Assembly (NCBI RefSeq): GCF_003046295.1
Contig: NZ_PZZN01000003.1
Location: 62,001-126,000 of the forward strand
DNA from: Sphingomonas aerolata
GTDB lineage: Bacteria; Pseudomonadota; Alphaproteobacteria; Sphingomonadales; Sphingomonadaceae
Reading direction: 5' to 3'
Length of the DNA: 64,000 nt
Shown here: positions 54,858-64,000 of the stretch, piece by piece
How positions within the stretch are numbered: position 1 is the first letter of the stretch
Layout of the letters: the number at the start of each line of letters is the position of its first letter
Translations under genes and position numbers: made by a program
Notes under the pieces: model-generated
Database searches by the model: none
What the model was told of the DNA's origin: nothing
The model's input: only the letters and a program-made list of their open reading frames with translations

Positions 54858-56294
54858 TTACCGGAACGGCGGCTCGTCGAACGCCCGCAGCTTGCGGCTG
54901 TGGAGCTTGGCGCCCTCCTGGCGAAGCTGCTCGCAGGTTTCGATCCCGATCCGCAGATGCTCGCTGATCGCGCGTTCGTAAAAGCGGTTGGCCTGACCCG
55001 GCAGCTTCAGCTCGCCGTGGAGCGGCTTATCCGAGACGCAGAGCAGCGTGCCGTAGGGAACGCGGAAGCGATAGCCCTGTGCGGCGATCGTCGCCGATTC
55101 CATGTCGATGCCGACCGCGCGCGACAGCGAGAACCGCAGCGCCGATTTCGAATAGCGCAGCTCCCAGTTGCGGTCGTCGGTGGTGACGATCGTCCCCGTC
55201 CGCAGTCGGCGCTTCAGGTCCTCGCCCGACTGGCCCGAGACGATCTCGGCGGCCTTGGCCATCGCCACCTGGACTTCGGCGATCGCAGGAACGGGGATTT
55301 CGGGCGGGAGCACGTCGTCGAGCACATGGTCGTCGCGCAGATAGGCATGCGCGAGCACATAGTCGCCGATCCGCTGGCTGGGACGCAGGCCGCCGCAGTG
55401 ACCGATCATCAGCCAGGCCTCGGGACGCAGCACCGCGAGATGGTCGCAGATCGTCTTGGCGTTGGACGGGCCGACGCCGATATTGACGAGCGTGATCCCG
55501 GTACGGTCGTCCGCCATCAGGTGATAAGCGGGCATCTGATGCCGCCGCCATGCGCTGTCGGAGATGATCTTGTCGATGTCGTCCCCGGACGAGATCGTGA
55601 TCCCGCCCGCCCCCGACAGCGTCGTGAACCGGCTGTCTTCGCCAAGCTGGGTACCCGCCCAGCGAACGAATTCATCGACATAGCGGTGATAGTTCGTAAA
55701 CAATACGAAGCGCTGCGCGTGTTCGGCAGGGGTGCCCATGTAATGGCGCAGCCGTGCAAGACTGAAATCGGTGCGCAACCCATCGAACAGCGCGAGCGGG
55801 CGGGTGTCGTCCTGCGCTACCCACAGCCCGTCGGCGATCTCGTCGCCGATATGCGCGAGCTCGGTGGCGGGAAAGAATCGTGCGAGCTCGGTCGCGGAGA
55901 CCTCGTCGAGGCTCAGCGCGTGGCCGGGGTCGATGACATAGGGGAAGGGAATCTCCTGCCGCCCTTCGACGGCCTCGACCTCGACGTCGTAATCTTCGAT
56001 CAGCAGCGTCAGCTGTTCGGTCAGATAATCGGCGAAGATCGCGGGCTTGGTCACGCTGATCCGGTATTCCCCGGGATTCACCATTCGCCCGAACGAGCGG
56101 AGCGGCGTGGGGCGGTCAATGCCGCCTTTGTAGATCAGCCGGATTTCGGGATAAGCAAACGAGCCATCGCTGCGGCTTGCCGGATCGGGCACGGTACCGT
56201 CGGCGATATACGCACTCATGGCGGACTGGAGCCGCGCGACGGAGGCGCGGTAGAGGCGGTCGAGTTCGGCGACCAGGTCGGATGCGATTGTCAT
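54858..56294 (-). CDS. amn: AMP nucleosidase
   Basis: Amn cleaves AMP to adenine and ribose 5-phosphate and so helps regulate adenylate level. The 478-residue protein has the N-terminal AMP nucleosidase domain (SFAYPEIRLIYKG) and a C-terminal nucleoside phosphorylase-like domain with VNIGVGPSNAKTICDHLAVL, IGHCGGLRPSQRIGDYVLAH and GIDMESATIAAQGYRFRVPY. The length is close to E. coli Amn. It is in the same direction as the peroxiredoxin gene upstream but is separated from it by a hairpin repeat. Confidence 0.95.
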   Translation of the reverse strand: MTIASDLVAELDRLYRASVARLQSAMSAYIADGTVPDPASRSDGSFAYPEIRLIYKGGIDRPTPLRSFGRMVNPGEYRISVTKPAIFADYLTEQLTLLIEDYDVEVEAVEGRQEIPFPYVIDPGHALSLDEVSATELARFFPATELAHIGDEIADGLWVAQDDTRPLALFDGLRTDFSLARLRHYMGTPAEHAQRFVLFTNYHRYVDEFVRWAGTQLGEDSRFTTLSGAGGITISSGDDIDKIISDSAWRRHQMPAYHLMADDRTGITLVNIGVGPSNAKTICDHLAVLRPEAWLMIGHCGGLRPSQRIGDYVLAHAYLRDDHVLDDVLPPEIPVPAIAEVQVAMAKAAEIVSGQSGEDLKRRLRTGTIVTTDDRNWELRYSKSALRFSLSRAVGIDMESATIAAQGYRFRVPYGTLLCVSDKPLHGELKLPGQANRFYERAISEHLRIGIETCEQLRQEGAKLHSRKLRAFDEPPFR

Positions 56295-56352
56295 CGCCCA
56301 GTGTTACGCGGGCGAGATTACGGAGGCAAGACTGGCACGCGTGCTACGCCAG

Positions 56353-56386
56353 CTCCGTCATTCCCGCGTGCGCGGGGATGACGGAG
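56353..56386. repeat. GC hairpin element between peroxiredoxin and amn genes
   Basis: CTCCGTCATTCCCGCG and CGCGGGGATGACGGAG form a 16-base stem with one mismatch and a TG loop. The GATGACGG core is shared with other hairpins in the window (50281-50311, 51201-51279, 52162-52242). It follows the peroxiredoxin stop on the minus strand and may end that transcript. No T-tract is visible. Confidence 0.6.
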
Positions 56387-56415
56387 CGCGACGTGCAATC
56401 AGGCGCGCGACGCGA

Positions 56416-56895
56416 TCAGATCTCGCTGAGCAGATGCTCGGCAGAGCTGACCTTGAACTCGCCGGGGGCCTCGACGTTGAGCTGCTCGACGACGCCGTCA
56501 TTGACGATCATCGAATAACGCTGGCTGCGCGTGCCCATGCCGAAGCCCGAGCCGTCCATCGTCAGGCCGACCGCCTTGGCGAAATCGCCATTGCCGTCCG
56601 CGAGCAGCGTGATGTCGCCGGCGCCAGCCGACTTGCCCCATGCGTCCATCACGAACGCGTCATTGACCGAGGTGCAGGCGACCTCGTCGATGCCCTTGGC
56701 CTTCAGTGCGGCTTCCTTTTCGACGAAGCCCGGCAGGTGCTTGGCCGAGCAGGTCGGAGTGAACGCGCCGGGGACCGCGAAGAGCGCGACCCTGCGGCCC
56801 GCGAAGAAGGTCTCGGACTCGACCTGATCGGGGCCGTCCGCGGTGGCCTTGACGAGAGTGGTGTTGGGAAGCCGGTCGCCGACGCTGATCGTCAT
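56416..56895 (-). CDS. Peroxiredoxin, Prx5/AhpE-like
   Basis: The 159-residue protein has the thioredoxin fold of the Prx5 family. The peroxidatic Cys lies in PGAFTPTCSAKHLPGF. FAGRRVALFAVPG and VMDAWGKSAGA are also characteristic of Prx5-type enzymes. It reduces hydrogen peroxide and organic peroxides in the cytoplasm; glutaredoxin/glutathione is the usual reductant in this subgroup. The gene is divergent from yqgE and stands alone on its strand, with amn 121 bases downstream. Confidence 0.93.
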   Translation of the reverse strand: MTISVGDRLPNTTLVKATADGPDQVESETFFAGRRVALFAVPGAFTPTCSAKHLPGFVEKEAALKAKGIDEVACTSVNDAFVMDAWGKSAGAGDITLLADGNGDFAKAVGLTMDGSGFGMGTRSQRYSMIVNDGVVEQLNVEAPGEFKVSSAEHLLSEI

Positions 56896-57004
56896 GGAAA
56901 TTCTCCTGTCGCCGCGAGATCGTCCCGGGCGGACGGTACCTCGTATGGGAGGCGCGCGATTTCAAGCGTGGCGGCGGGGCCGTCGCGACGCTATGGTCTA
57001 GGGC

Positions 57005-57565
57005 ATGGACAAGACGGCTTTTCTTTCCGGGCAACTCCTCCTTGCGATGCCGGGGATGAGCGATCCGCGGTTCGCCCGCGCGGTGATCGCAATGTGCAGT
57101 CATGATGAAAACGGCGCGCTCGGGATTGGTCTCGGCGCCACCGTCGACGGGCTCGGCTTTCACGATCTGCTCGACCAGTTCGAGATCGCACCCGGCGACG
57201 CGCCCAATGCTCCGGTACATTTCGGCGGCCCGGTCGAACCGCGACGCGGCTTCGTCATTCATTCGTGCGACTGGGGCGGGCAGGACACGATCGAGGTCGC
57301 AGGGCTCTGGGCCTTGTCGAGCACGATCGACGTGCTCCGCGCGATCGCGGAGGGGAAGGGGCCGTCGCAATGGGTCGTCGCGCTCGGCTATGCGGGATGG
57401 GACAGTGGGCAGATTGAGGGCGAACTCGCACGTCCCGGCTGGTTCAACGTCGCCGGCGCTGCCGATCTGGTGTTCGACACGAACGCGGATGAGCGCTGGC
57501 GCAGGGCGTTCGAGCGGGCCGGGGTCGACCCGCGGCTGCTGGTGGCGGATACCGGCACGGCGTGA
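57005..57565 (+). CDS. YqgE/AlgH family protein
   Basis: The 186-residue protein has the family start FLSGQLLLAMPGMSDPRFAR, then VIAMCSHDENGALGIGL and VHFGGPVEPRRGFVIHS. YqgE/AlgH is a widespread cytoplasmic protein of poorly known function, first linked to alginate regulation in Pseudomonas. The gene is divergent from the peroxiredoxin gene, with about 110 bases between. The frame is ordinary for this genome. Confidence 0.94.
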   Translation: MDKTAFLSGQLLLAMPGMSDPRFARAVIAMCSHDENGALGIGLGATVDGLGFHDLLDQFEIAPGDAPNAPVHFGGPVEPRRGFVIHSCDWGGQDTIEVAGLWALSSTIDVLRAIAEGKGPSQWVVALGYAGWDSGQIEGELARPGWFNVAGAADLVFDTNADERWRRAFERAGVDPRLLVADTGTA

Positions 57566-57630
57566 CGATCGCCGCGCGCATCCGCGGGTCAAGATGACAT
57601 TCTAGCGCGGCGAGGACCGTTTCGGGCATC

Positions 57631-57650
57631 ATATAAAGATATCTTTATAT
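57631..57650. promoter_or_regulatory. 20-bp perfect palindrome, candidate SahR operator upstream of ahcY
   Basis: ATATAAAGAT is followed directly by its exact complement ATCTTTATAT. The palindrome is strikingly AT-rich in a GC-rich region and lies 88 bases before the ahcY start. ArsR-family SahR proteins bind such AT-rich palindromes near SAH/methionine-cycle genes in Proteobacteria. The assignment rests on that memory and position. No sahR gene is within the window. Confidence 0.6.
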
Positions 57651-57738
57651 TTGATTTGAGCGGCCCGTTCCTCTATGCGGCCCTGCATCCGGCACGGGCA
57701 TGAGGCCCGCCGATCAAAGATTTCCAGGAGATATCCTC

Positions 57739-59172
57739 GTGGCCACCACGCTCGCGCCCAAGAAGACGGACGGCAAGACCGATTACGTCGTCGCCGACAT
57801 CAGCCTTGCCGATTTCGGCCGCGCCGAGATCAACATTGCCGAAACCGAAATGCCGGGCCTGATGTCGCTCCGCGAGGAATTCGGCGCGGCGCAGCCGCTC
57901 AAGGGCGCGCGCATCACCGGTTCGCTGCACATGACGATCCAGACCGCGGTGCTGATCGAGACGCTGACCGCGCTCGGCGCCGACGTCCGCTGGGCGACGT
58001 GCAACATCTTCTCGACGCAGGACCATGCCGCCGCCGCGATCGCCGCGTCGGGCGTGCCGGTGTTCGCGATCAAGGGCGAGACGCTCGCCGACTATTGGAA
58101 CTATGTCGGCGACATCTTCTCGTGGGATCGCGACGTCGAGGGCCAGACCGCCAACATCATCCTTGATGACGGTGGCGACGCGACGATGTTCGCACTCTGG
58201 GGTGCGAAGCTCGAAGCCGGCCACACGATGCCCGAGCCCGAGAATGAGGAAGAGGTCGAGATGCAGCGTGCGCTCAAGGCGTATGTCGCAAAGAACCCCG
58301 GCTATCTGACCGAGACCGTGAAGAACCTGAAGGGCGTCTCGGAAGAGACCACGACCGGCGTTCACCGGCTGTACGAGATCGCCAAGAAGGGCGAGCTGCC
58401 GTTCCCCGCGATCAACGTCAACGACTCGGTCACCAAGTCGAAGTTCGACAACCTTTACGGCTGCAAGGAATCGCTGGTCGACGCGATCCGTCGCGCGACC
58501 GACGTCATGCTCGCCGGCAAGGTCGCCTGCGTCGCCGGTTTCGGTGACGTCGGCAAGGGTTCGGCGCAGTCGCTCCGCAACGGCGGCGCACGCGTGATGG
58601 TCACCGAAGTCGATCCGATCTGCGCACTGCAGGCGGCGATGGAGGGCTTCGAGGTCGTGACGATGGAAGACGCCGTGAAGCGTGCGGACATCTTCTGCAC
58701 CGCGACCGGCAATGCCGACGTCATCACCGCCGATCACATGAAGGCGATGAAGCCGATGTCGATCGTCTGCAACATCGGTCACTTCGACTCGGAGATCCAG
58801 ATCGCCGCGCTGTCGAACTATGACTGGACCGAAGTGAAGCCCGGCACCGACCTCGTGAAGTTCCCGGACGGCAAGCAGATCATCATCCTGGCGAAGGGTC
58901 GCCTCGTGAACCTGGGTTGCGCCACCGGCCACCCGTCGTTCGTGATGTCGGCCTCGTTCACCAACCAGACGCTCGCGCAGATCGAGCTCTGGACGAAGGG
59001 TGAGAACTACAAGAACGAAGTCTATGTCCTGCCGAAGCATCTCGACGAGAAGGTCGCAGCGCTGCACCTCGAGAAGCTGGGCGTGAAGCTGTCGCAGCTT
59101 ACCCCGAAGCAGGCCGGTTACATCGGCGTGCCCGTCGAAGGCCCGTTCAAGCCGGATCACTATCGCTACTGA
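57739..59172 (+). CDS. ahcY: S-adenosylhomocysteine hydrolase (adenosylhomocysteinase)
   Basis: AhcY splits S-adenosylhomocysteine to homocysteine and adenosine, keeping the methyl cycle going. The 477-residue protein shows [56 protein letters not shown] (NAD site begins [14 protein letters not shown]) and [10 protein letters not shown], all diagnostic. The start is GTG at 57739 with AGGAG eight bases upstream; the ATG at 57700 is poorer. A 20-bp palindrome lies upstream and a strong terminator follows. Confidence 0.97.
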   Translation: MATTLAPKKTDGKTDYVVADISLADFGRAEINIAETEMPGLMSLREEFGAAQPLKGARITGSLHMTIQTAVLIETLTALGADVRWATCNIFSTQDHAAAAIAASGVPVFAIKGETLADYWNYVGDIFSWDRDVEGQTANIILDDGGDATMFALWGAKLEAGHTMPEPENEEEVEMQRALKAYVAKNPGYLTETVKNLKGVSEETTTGVHRLYEIAKKGELPFPAINVNDSVTKSKFDNLYGCKESLVDAIRRATDVMLAGKVACVAGFGDVGKGSAQSLRNGGARVMVTEVDPICALQAAMEGFEVVTMEDAVKRADIFCTATGNADVITADHMKAMKPMSIVCNIGHFDSEIQIAALSNYDWTEVKPGTDLVKFPDGKQIIILAKGRLVNLGCATGHPSFVMSASFTNQTLAQIELWTKGENYKNEVYVLPKHLDEKVAALHLEKLGVKLSQLTPKQAGYIGVPVEGPFKPDHYRY

Positions 59173-59194
59173 TCGCCCACGCGATCTGAAGCGG

Positions 59195-59238
59195 AAAAAG
59201 GCCGCGTCTACCGAAGGGTGGACGCGGCCTTTTTTTTT
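59195..59238 (+). terminator. Intrinsic terminator of ahcY
   Basis: AAAAAGGCCGCGTC (59195-59208) pairs perfectly with GACGCGGCCTTTTT (59221-59234) around a 12-base loop, and the T-run continues to nine T. This is a textbook Rho-independent terminator, 23 bases after the ahcY stop. The A-run on the left arm could also end transcripts of the convergent cell wall hydrolase gene. Confidence 0.95.
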
Positions 59239-59280
59239 GGATCTGACTGTTGCGCGGCGACTGGTATGCCAGTCTTTCCG

Positions 59281-60627
59281 TTACATCTCGGTCGCTTGCG
59301 GTGCTTTCCTGACGTCCGGCTTCAACGCCGGGGCTGTGGCCGCCGCTGGCGTGGCGGGCGTCTTGCGCCGCACACCGTCGAGCTCCTGTGGCGCATCCGC
59401 CGGGGGTGCTGCCTTGTCCGCCGCCGCGGGGGCCGCGCGCAGCGTCTGTCGCGGGCGCATGCATTGCGATGGATCGGGTCGGCGGACCTGCTGGCAGTTC
59501 CACAACGCCTTTTCGTAATCGGCCGAGCGATCGCGCAGATAGCTGAACGTGATCGCCGCGCTCTGTGCCGGCGTCAGCGGCGTGGACGTTGCGGCCTTGG
59601 TTTTGTCGGACCATGCCATGAACCGGCAAAAGGCACGGTCGCCGCAGGCGATCGTCGCGAGCGTCGGGTAGGCGTTGGGGAGCACGCCGGGCGAGAAGGT
59701 CATCAGCACCGTATCGCCCTCGGCCGTCGCGAAAGGCGTCGAGGCCGCGTTCGCGCCGTCACCGGCGACCGCGTCATCGCCCAGTGCGAAGCCGAGCGCG
59801 GCGGATGCTTCGGCAATCGCGGCATCGGCTTCAGACAGCGCGGCGGCGGTGCGGTGCGCCTCCGAAATAGGTGCGAGCTGCGCGATGACCGGTTCGCCCT
59901 GCTCGGGCGCGCGCCGGAAGGCTGGGGGCGTGCCCCACCAGCCCGACCAACGGAAGAACAGGTGTGACCCGACCGCGACGATCTTGTCGAGGCTCGACTG
60001 CCAATAGGGGACGACCCAGTCGGTGTGGTAATGCGTGGCATAGCCGACCGGTCGATAGACATTGCCTGACAATGCGGCGGTCGCGACGCTGCGGGCCCGG
60101 CGCCAGGCGTCGTCGGAGGGCTTCCAGCGGAGCAGCGCGCCGTCGCAGCTGAAGCTGAACTGGCATCCCGTCGCGCGCGTCTCGCCTTCGAATACAACCC
60201 CGCAGACGGTTTTCGGGAAGGCGGGATGACGCAGGCGGTTCAGCACGACCTGCGCGACGGCGCGCTCGCCGACCGTGTCGTCCCCCGCCTCGTACAGCGT
60301 GCCGGCCGCGAGGCAGTCGGTCGCGCGTGCGAGGTCGTCTGCGGTACCGGCGAAGCGGAACGGCCGTGCAGCGGGGTTCGGATCGGTCGAGAACGGCACC
60401 GTGGCGTTGAACGCCCGCGCGTCCTCGGGCGCGAGGTCGACGAACCGGACCGGCTCGACCGGGGGCAGCTCGGCCTGGGGCACGACGCGCTGCTTCGGCA
60501 TCGCGGCGCGTGCCGGGTGCGGTAGCGCCGGGGGATTGGTCACGACGAGCGTCGGCCCGACGATCGCCGCGGCCGCGATCGCGAGTACCGACACGCGCAG
60601 ATAAACGGCGCCACGCGCATCGGTCAT
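59281..60627 (-). CDS. SleB/CwlJ-type cell wall hydrolase
   Basis: The 448-residue protein has an N-terminal hydrophobic segment (LRVSVLAIAAAAIVGPTLVV) as signal or anchor, and a SleB/CwlJ hydrolase domain at about 105-230 with LAAGTLYEAGDDTVGERAVA, QVVLNRLRHPAFPKTVCGVV, and ATHYHTDWVVPYW. The Glu in LYEAG is the expected catalytic residue of this peptidoglycan lytic group. The C-terminal part is a low-complexity Ala/Pro tail. ATG 60627 has GGAG at 11 bases; GTG 60636 would overlap the cysK stop as GTGA. Confidence 0.87.
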   Translation of the reverse strand: MTDARGAVYLRVSVLAIAAAAIVGPTLVVTNPPALPHPARAAMPKQRVVPQAELPPVEPVRFVDLAPEDARAFNATVPFSTDPNPAARPFRFAGTADDLARATDCLAAGTLYEAGDDTVGERAVAQVVLNRLRHPAFPKTVCGVVFEGETRATGCQFSFSCDGALLRWKPSDDAWRRARSVATAALSGNVYRPVGYATHYHTDWVVPYWQSSLDKIVAVGSHLFFRWSGWWGTPPAFRRAPEQGEPVIAQLAPISEAHRTAAALSEADAAIAEASAALGFALGDDAVAGDGANAASTPFATAEGDTVLMTFSPGVLPNAYPTLATIACGDRAFCRFMAWSDKTKAATSTPLTPAQSAAITFSYLRDRSADYEKALWNCQQVRRPDPSQCMRPRQTLRAAPAAADKAAPPADAPQELDGVRRKTPATPAAATAPALKPDVRKAPQATEM

Positions 60628-60632
60628 CGTCG

Positions 60633-61553
60633 TCACTGCTCCGGAAGGAAGTCCGGCACGGACAGATAGCGCTCGCCGGTATCATAGTTGAAGCCGAGGA
60701 CGCGGACGTCGTCGGGAAGATCAGGGAGCTTCTGCAGGATCGCGGCCAGCGTCGCGCCCGAGCTAATCCCGACCAGCATGCCCTCTTCGGCCGCCGATCG
60801 GCGTGCCATGTCCTTGGCGACAGCGGCATCGACTTCGATCACGCCGTCGATCGCCTGGGTGTGGAGATTGGCTGGGATGAACCCTGCGCCGATGCCCTGG
60901 ATCGGATGCGGGCCCGGCTGGCCACCGGCGATCACCGGCGAGGCGGCGGGCTCGACCGCATAGACCTTCAGTTCGGGCCAGTGCGCCTTCAGTGCCTCGG
61001 CGACGCCCGTGATGTGGCCGCCGGTGCCGACGCCCGTGATGATCACGTCGATCGGCGTATCCCGGAAATCCTGGAGGATTTCCTGTGCGGTCGTGCGGAC
61101 ATGCACGTCGATGTTCGCAGGATTTTCGAACTGCTGCGGCATCCAGGCGCCGGGCGTTTCGGCGACGCGCTCGCGCGCGCGTTCGATCGCGCCCTTCATG
61201 CCCTTCTCGCGCGGGGTCAGGTCGAAGGTCGCACCATAAGCGAGCATCAGACGCCGACGCTCGACGCTCATGCTCTCGGGCATCACGAGGATCAGCTTGT
61301 AGCCCTTGACCGCTGCCACCATCGCCAGGCCGACGCCGGTGTTGCCGCTGGTCGGCTCGATGATCGTGCCGCCGGGCTTGAGGTCGCCGGCCTTTTCGGC
61401 GGCCTCGATCATCGCCAGCGCGATACGGTCCTTGATCGAACCGCCAGGATTCGACCGTTCGGATTTCACCCAGACTTCGGAATCGGGGAAGAGCTTCGAC
61501 AGGCGGACGTGCGGCGTGTTGCCGATCGTGTCCAGGATCGAGGAGGCTTTCAT
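60633..61553 (-). CDS. cysK: Cysteine synthase A (O-acetylserine sulfhydrylase)
   Basis: CysK makes cysteine from O-acetylserine and sulfide with PLP. The 306-residue protein shows [19 protein letters not shown] with the PLP Lys, [20 protein letters not shown] and the phosphate loop [27 protein letters not shown] lies near the C-terminus. The ATG overlaps the MFS gene stop (ATGA), and its own stop is close to the cell wall hydrolase start, so the three genes are one operon. Why an exporter and wall hydrolase are linked to cysteine synthesis is unclear. Confidence 0.96.
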   Translation of the reverse strand: MKASSILDTIGNTPHVRLSKLFPDSEVWVKSERSNPGGSIKDRIALAMIEAAEKAGDLKPGGTIIEPTSGNTGVGLAMVAAVKGYKLILVMPESMSVERRRLMLAYGATFDLTPREKGMKGAIERARERVAETPGAWMPQQFENPANIDVHVRTTAQEILQDFRDTPIDVIITGVGTGGHITGVAEALKAHWPELKVYAVEPAASPVIAGGQPGPHPIQGIGAGFIPANLHTQAIDGVIEVDAAVAKDMARRSAAEEGMLVGISSGATLAAILQKLPDLPDDVRVLGFNYDTGERYLSVPDFLPEQ

Positions 61554-62902
61554 GGCTTGGCTTCTCCGTGCTGTGGTTCGGTCTCTAGGATCTCGGGGGG
61601 ATCAAAGGTCTTCGCCGCCCCGAGTTCCGGGAACAGGCGCGCCCAGCCGATCGTGACGGCAATAGCACCAACCCCGCCGAACACCACTGCGCCGACGGGG
61701 CCGAGCAGCGACGCCATCACCCCGCTTTCGAATTCGCCGAGCTCGTTCGAGGCCGAGATCGTCAGCTGCGACACCGCGCTGACGCGGCCGCGCATTACGT
61801 CGGGGGTGTGCAGCTGGATGAGGGACTGGCGGACATAGACCGAGATCATGTCCGCACCGCCCGCGACGATCAGCGCAACGAGGCTGAGGACGAACGCGGG
61901 ATGGATGGGGAACCCCGCAATCGTGCCGGGGGTGAGCCCGATCAGCTCGACGATCGGCGTCGCGACCCCGAAGGTGAGGATCGCGATACCGAACACGATC
62001 ACCGCGACCAGCATCTTGACCCCGACATTGCGCGACATCGGTCGAATCGAGAACCAGATCGCGGTGACCGCGGCACCGATCCCCATGCCCGCGGCGAGCA
62101 CGCCGAGCCCCTGCGACCCGACATGCAGGATATCCCGGGCATAGACCGGCAACAGCGACGTGGCACCCGCCAGCAGTACCGCGAAAAGGTCGAGCGTGAT
62201 CGTCGCGAGCACCAGCCGGTTGCGGCGGACATAGGTGAAGCCCTCGATGATCCGCGCGAGGGGGCGATGGTCGGTCTGCGCGGCGGGCTGTGCCACCGGG
62301 CCGATCAGGAACATGAACACCAGCGCGACAAGGAAGAGCAGCGTGGCCACGCCGTAAGCGACCTCGGGATGGATCGCGTAGAGCAACCCACCGACGCTGG
62401 GGCCTGCGATCGTTCCGACCTGCCACGCGATCGAGCTGATCGCGATCGCGGTGGGGAGCACAGCCCGGGGCACGAGATTGGGCGCGAGCGCCGAATAGGC
62501 CGGGCCGGAAAAGGCGCGCGCGACGCCGAAGGCGACCGCGGCGGCGAACAGTGCGCCGAGCGTGAGATGGCCGGACCAGGTCAGCAGCCAGAGCGTCGCG
62601 GCGGTGAGCACCAGCAGCGTCGTCGTGCCGCGGACGATCCAGCGCCGGTCGAAGCTGTCCGCGACGAGCCCGGTGATCGGGGTCAGCAGGAACAGCGGCA
62701 CGAACTGCGCAAAGCCGATCATCCCGAGCATGAACGCCGCCTGGCGGATGTCCATCGTTTCGCGCGCCAGGTTGTAGACCTGCCAGCCGATGACGATCGA
62801 CATCGCGCTGACCGCGATCGTGCCGGCGAACCGCGACAGCCAATAGGCGCGAAAATTGGCGATCCGGAAGGGATGCTGATGCGGGTCGATCGTAGGATTC
62901 AT
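61550..62902 (-). CDS. MFS transporter, DHA3/EntS-like exporter
   Basis: The 450-residue protein has about 12 hydrophobic segments and the N-terminal [30 protein letters not shown] and [12 protein letters not shown], which resemble the drug:proton antiporter-3 family (EntS and related exporters). Candidate cargo includes siderophores, drugs or metabolites; none is indicated by neighbours. ATG 62902 ([12 protein letters not shown]) starts the natural protein, while the open frame runs to 63028. Its stop overlaps the cysK start. Confidence 0.88.
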   Translation of the reverse strand: MNPTIDPHQHPFRIANFRAYWLSRFAGTIAVSAMSIVIGWQVYNLARETMDIRQAAFMLGMIGFAQFVPLFLLTPITGLVADSFDRRWIVRGTTTLLVLTAATLWLLTWSGHLTLGALFAAAVAFGVARAFSGPAYSALAPNLVPRAVLPTAIAISSIAWQVGTIAGPSVGGLLYAIHPEVAYGVATLLFLVALVFMFLIGPVAQPAAQTDHRPLARIIEGFTYVRRNRLVLATITLDLFAVLLAGATSLLPVYARDILHVGSQGLGVLAAGMGIGAAVTAIWFSIRPMSRNVGVKMLVAVIVFGIAILTFGVATPIVELIGLTPGTIAGFPIHPAFVLSLVALIVAGGADMISVYVRQSLIQLHTPDVMRGRVSAVSQLTISASNELGEFESGVMASLLGPVGAVVFGGVGAIAVTIGWARLFPELGAAKTFDPPEILETEPQHGEAKP

Positions 62903-63120
62903 TGTCCCGGGCTTTAGGGGGTCGGGCGCGGGAAGGGCAACCGGAGCTTTGCTTGGGGCGGGGATAGGGGCGGGGGCGACGGCCCGCGTGTCAGGCGCGA
63001 CGGATCGAAGCTCGCGGGACAGTCGCAAAATCGCATACCCCAGACGGGAATTGATGTTCGGCCCCGTCCGCGCCTATAGGCTGCGGCAACTCCCCTACGG
63101 AAAACGAGGTTTCCCACATC

Positions 63121-64000
63121 GTGGCCAAAGCCCCCCCAGCACGTGCAATCGCCGAGCCCCCGATCACCAACCGTGAACGGCCAGCCGAACCCAAGCCCTA
63201 TGAGGCCAGCAAGGACGAGCTGCTCGCCTTCTACAAGCAGATGCTGCTGATCCGGCGTTTCGAGGAAAAGGCGGGCCAGCTTTACGGTCTCGGCCTGATC
63301 GGCGGCTTCTGCCATCTGTACATCGGCCAGGAAGCCGTCGCCGTCGGCCTGCAGTCCGCGCTCGACGGCGAGACCGATTCGGTCATCACCGGCTATCGCG
63401 ACCACGGCCACATGCTCGCCTACGGGATCGACCCGAAGGTGATCATGGCCGAGCTGACCGGGCGCGGCTCGGGCATCTCGAAGGGCAAGGGCGGGTCGAT
63501 GCACATGTTCTCGACCGAGCATAAATTCTACGGCGGGCACGGCATCGTCGGCGCGCAGGTGTCGCTGGGCACCGGCCTCGCGTTCAAGCATAAATATTCG
63601 AACGACGGCGGCATCTGCATGGCCTATTTCGGCGACGGCGCCGCAAACCAGGGCCAGGTGTATGAGAGCTTCAACATGGCCGAGCTGTGGAAGCTCCCGA
63701 TCATCTTCGTGATCGAGAACAACCAGTACGCCATGGGCACGAGCGTCAATCGCGCCTCGGCCGAGGACCAGCTCTATCGCCGCGGCGAATCGTTCCGCAT
63801 TCCCGGCATCCAGGTCGACGGCATGGACGTGCTGGCGTGCCGCGGGGCCGCTGAAGAGGCGATCGCCTGGGTCCGCGCGGGCAAGGGCCCGGTCATCCTC
63901 GAGATGAAGACCTATCGCTATCGTGGCCACTCGATGTCCGATCCGGCGAAATACCGTACGCGTGACGAGGTCCAGGCGGTCCGCGACAAGTCCGACCCGA
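63121..64000 (+). CDS. pdhA: Pyruvate dehydrogenase E1 component, alpha subunit, 3'-truncated by window edge
   Basis: This is the thiamine-diphosphate-binding alpha subunit of the pyruvate dehydrogenase complex. The visible 293 codons include YKQMLLIRRFEEKAGQLYGL, GFCHLYIGQEAVAVGL, YRDHGHMLAYG, SKGKGGSMHMF, and AYFGDGAANQGQVYE with the ThDP magnesium motif GDG...N. EIENNQYAMGTS-type (VIENNQYAMGTSV) and YRYRGHSMSDPAKYR follow. The start is GTG 63121 with a purine-rich ACGAGG upstream. The frame stays open to the window end, so pdhB probably follows outside. Confidence 0.96.
   Translation, partial: MAKAPPARAIAEPPITNRERPAEPKPYEASKDELLAFYKQMLLIRRFEEKAGQLYGLGLIGGFCHLYIGQEAVAVGLQSALDGETDSVITGYRDHGHMLAYGIDPKVIMAELTGRGSGISKGKGGSMHMFSTEHKFYGGHGIVGAQVSLGTGLAFKHKYSNDGGICMAYFGDGAANQGQVYESFNMAELWKLPIIFVIENNQYAMGTSVNRASAEDQLYRRGESFRIPGIQVDGMDVLACRGAAEEAIAWVRAGKGPVILEMKTYRYRGHSMSDPAKYRTRDEVQAVRDKSDP

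Noticed and set aside
57651..57738. SAH or SAM riboswitch in the ahcY leader
   Set aside because: I looked for conserved riboswitch cores but saw none that I could support. The palindrome upstream is the clearer signal.

Overview
The window looks like a chromosome segment of a sphingomonad (Alphaproteobacteria, Sphingomonas or a close relative). This rests on the high GC content, the many TonB-dependent receptors, the FixLJ/FNR oxygen control next to cytochrome bd, and the secreted peptidases. No genome comparison was possible, so genus level is inference. Nothing resembles an integrated phage, an insertion sequence, a CRISPR array or an rRNA/tRNA gene. Coding density is high and most genes have clear homologous families.

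Left part (1-12 kb): a low-oxygen respiration block. It holds cytochrome bd oxidase (cydA, cut by the window edge, cydB and a 40-residue cydX), a four-cysteine FNR-type regulator, an unknown gene with an FNR-type box in front of it, and a FixL-like kinase with a FixJ-like regulator. The kinase has Gln where heme-sensing FixL has its iron-ligating His. A CPA1 sodium/proton antiporter, an alpha/beta hydrolase and a coniferyl-aldehyde-type dehydrogenase follow.

12-19.2 kb: a catabolic cluster. One strand carries an aldo/keto reductase, an SsuD-type flavin sulfonate monooxygenase (ATGA overlap), an MFS transporter and a TonB receptor. The opposite strand carries a Gfo/Idh/MocA protein and an ABM-domain protein. 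The combination suggests oxidative sulfoquinovose (or another sugar sulfonate) breakdown, and is the best candidate for a less described system here.

19.3-26.5 kb: a cell-surface signalling unit of ECF sigma factor, FecR anti-sigma factor, STN-domain TonB receptor and a large autotransporter with two aspartate-rich calcium-type loops.

26.5-33.4 kb: tryptophan synthesis on the minus strand (ppiD-like, trpE, then trpG-trpD-trpC-moaC), interrupted by a small secreted-protein gene on the plus strand.

33.5-46.5 kb: tpiA, an M17 aminopeptidase, a class C-type serine hydrolase, rimO, anmK, a CoxE-type VWA protein and its likely partner MoxR ATPase separated by a CHAP protein and a GT-C-like membrane protein, a class A beta-lactamase, and unknown genes.

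46.7-64 kb: dipeptidyl peptidase IV, asd, a YitT membrane protein, an alpha/beta hydrolase bracketed by two copies of a long inverted repeat, an M2 dipeptidase, AMP nucleosidase, peroxiredoxin, YqgE, ahcY behind a 20-bp palindrome (likely SahR operator), an MFS exporter-cysK-cell wall hydrolase overlapping operon, and the 5' part of pyruvate dehydrogenase E1 alpha. Several convergent gene ends hold strong hairpins.
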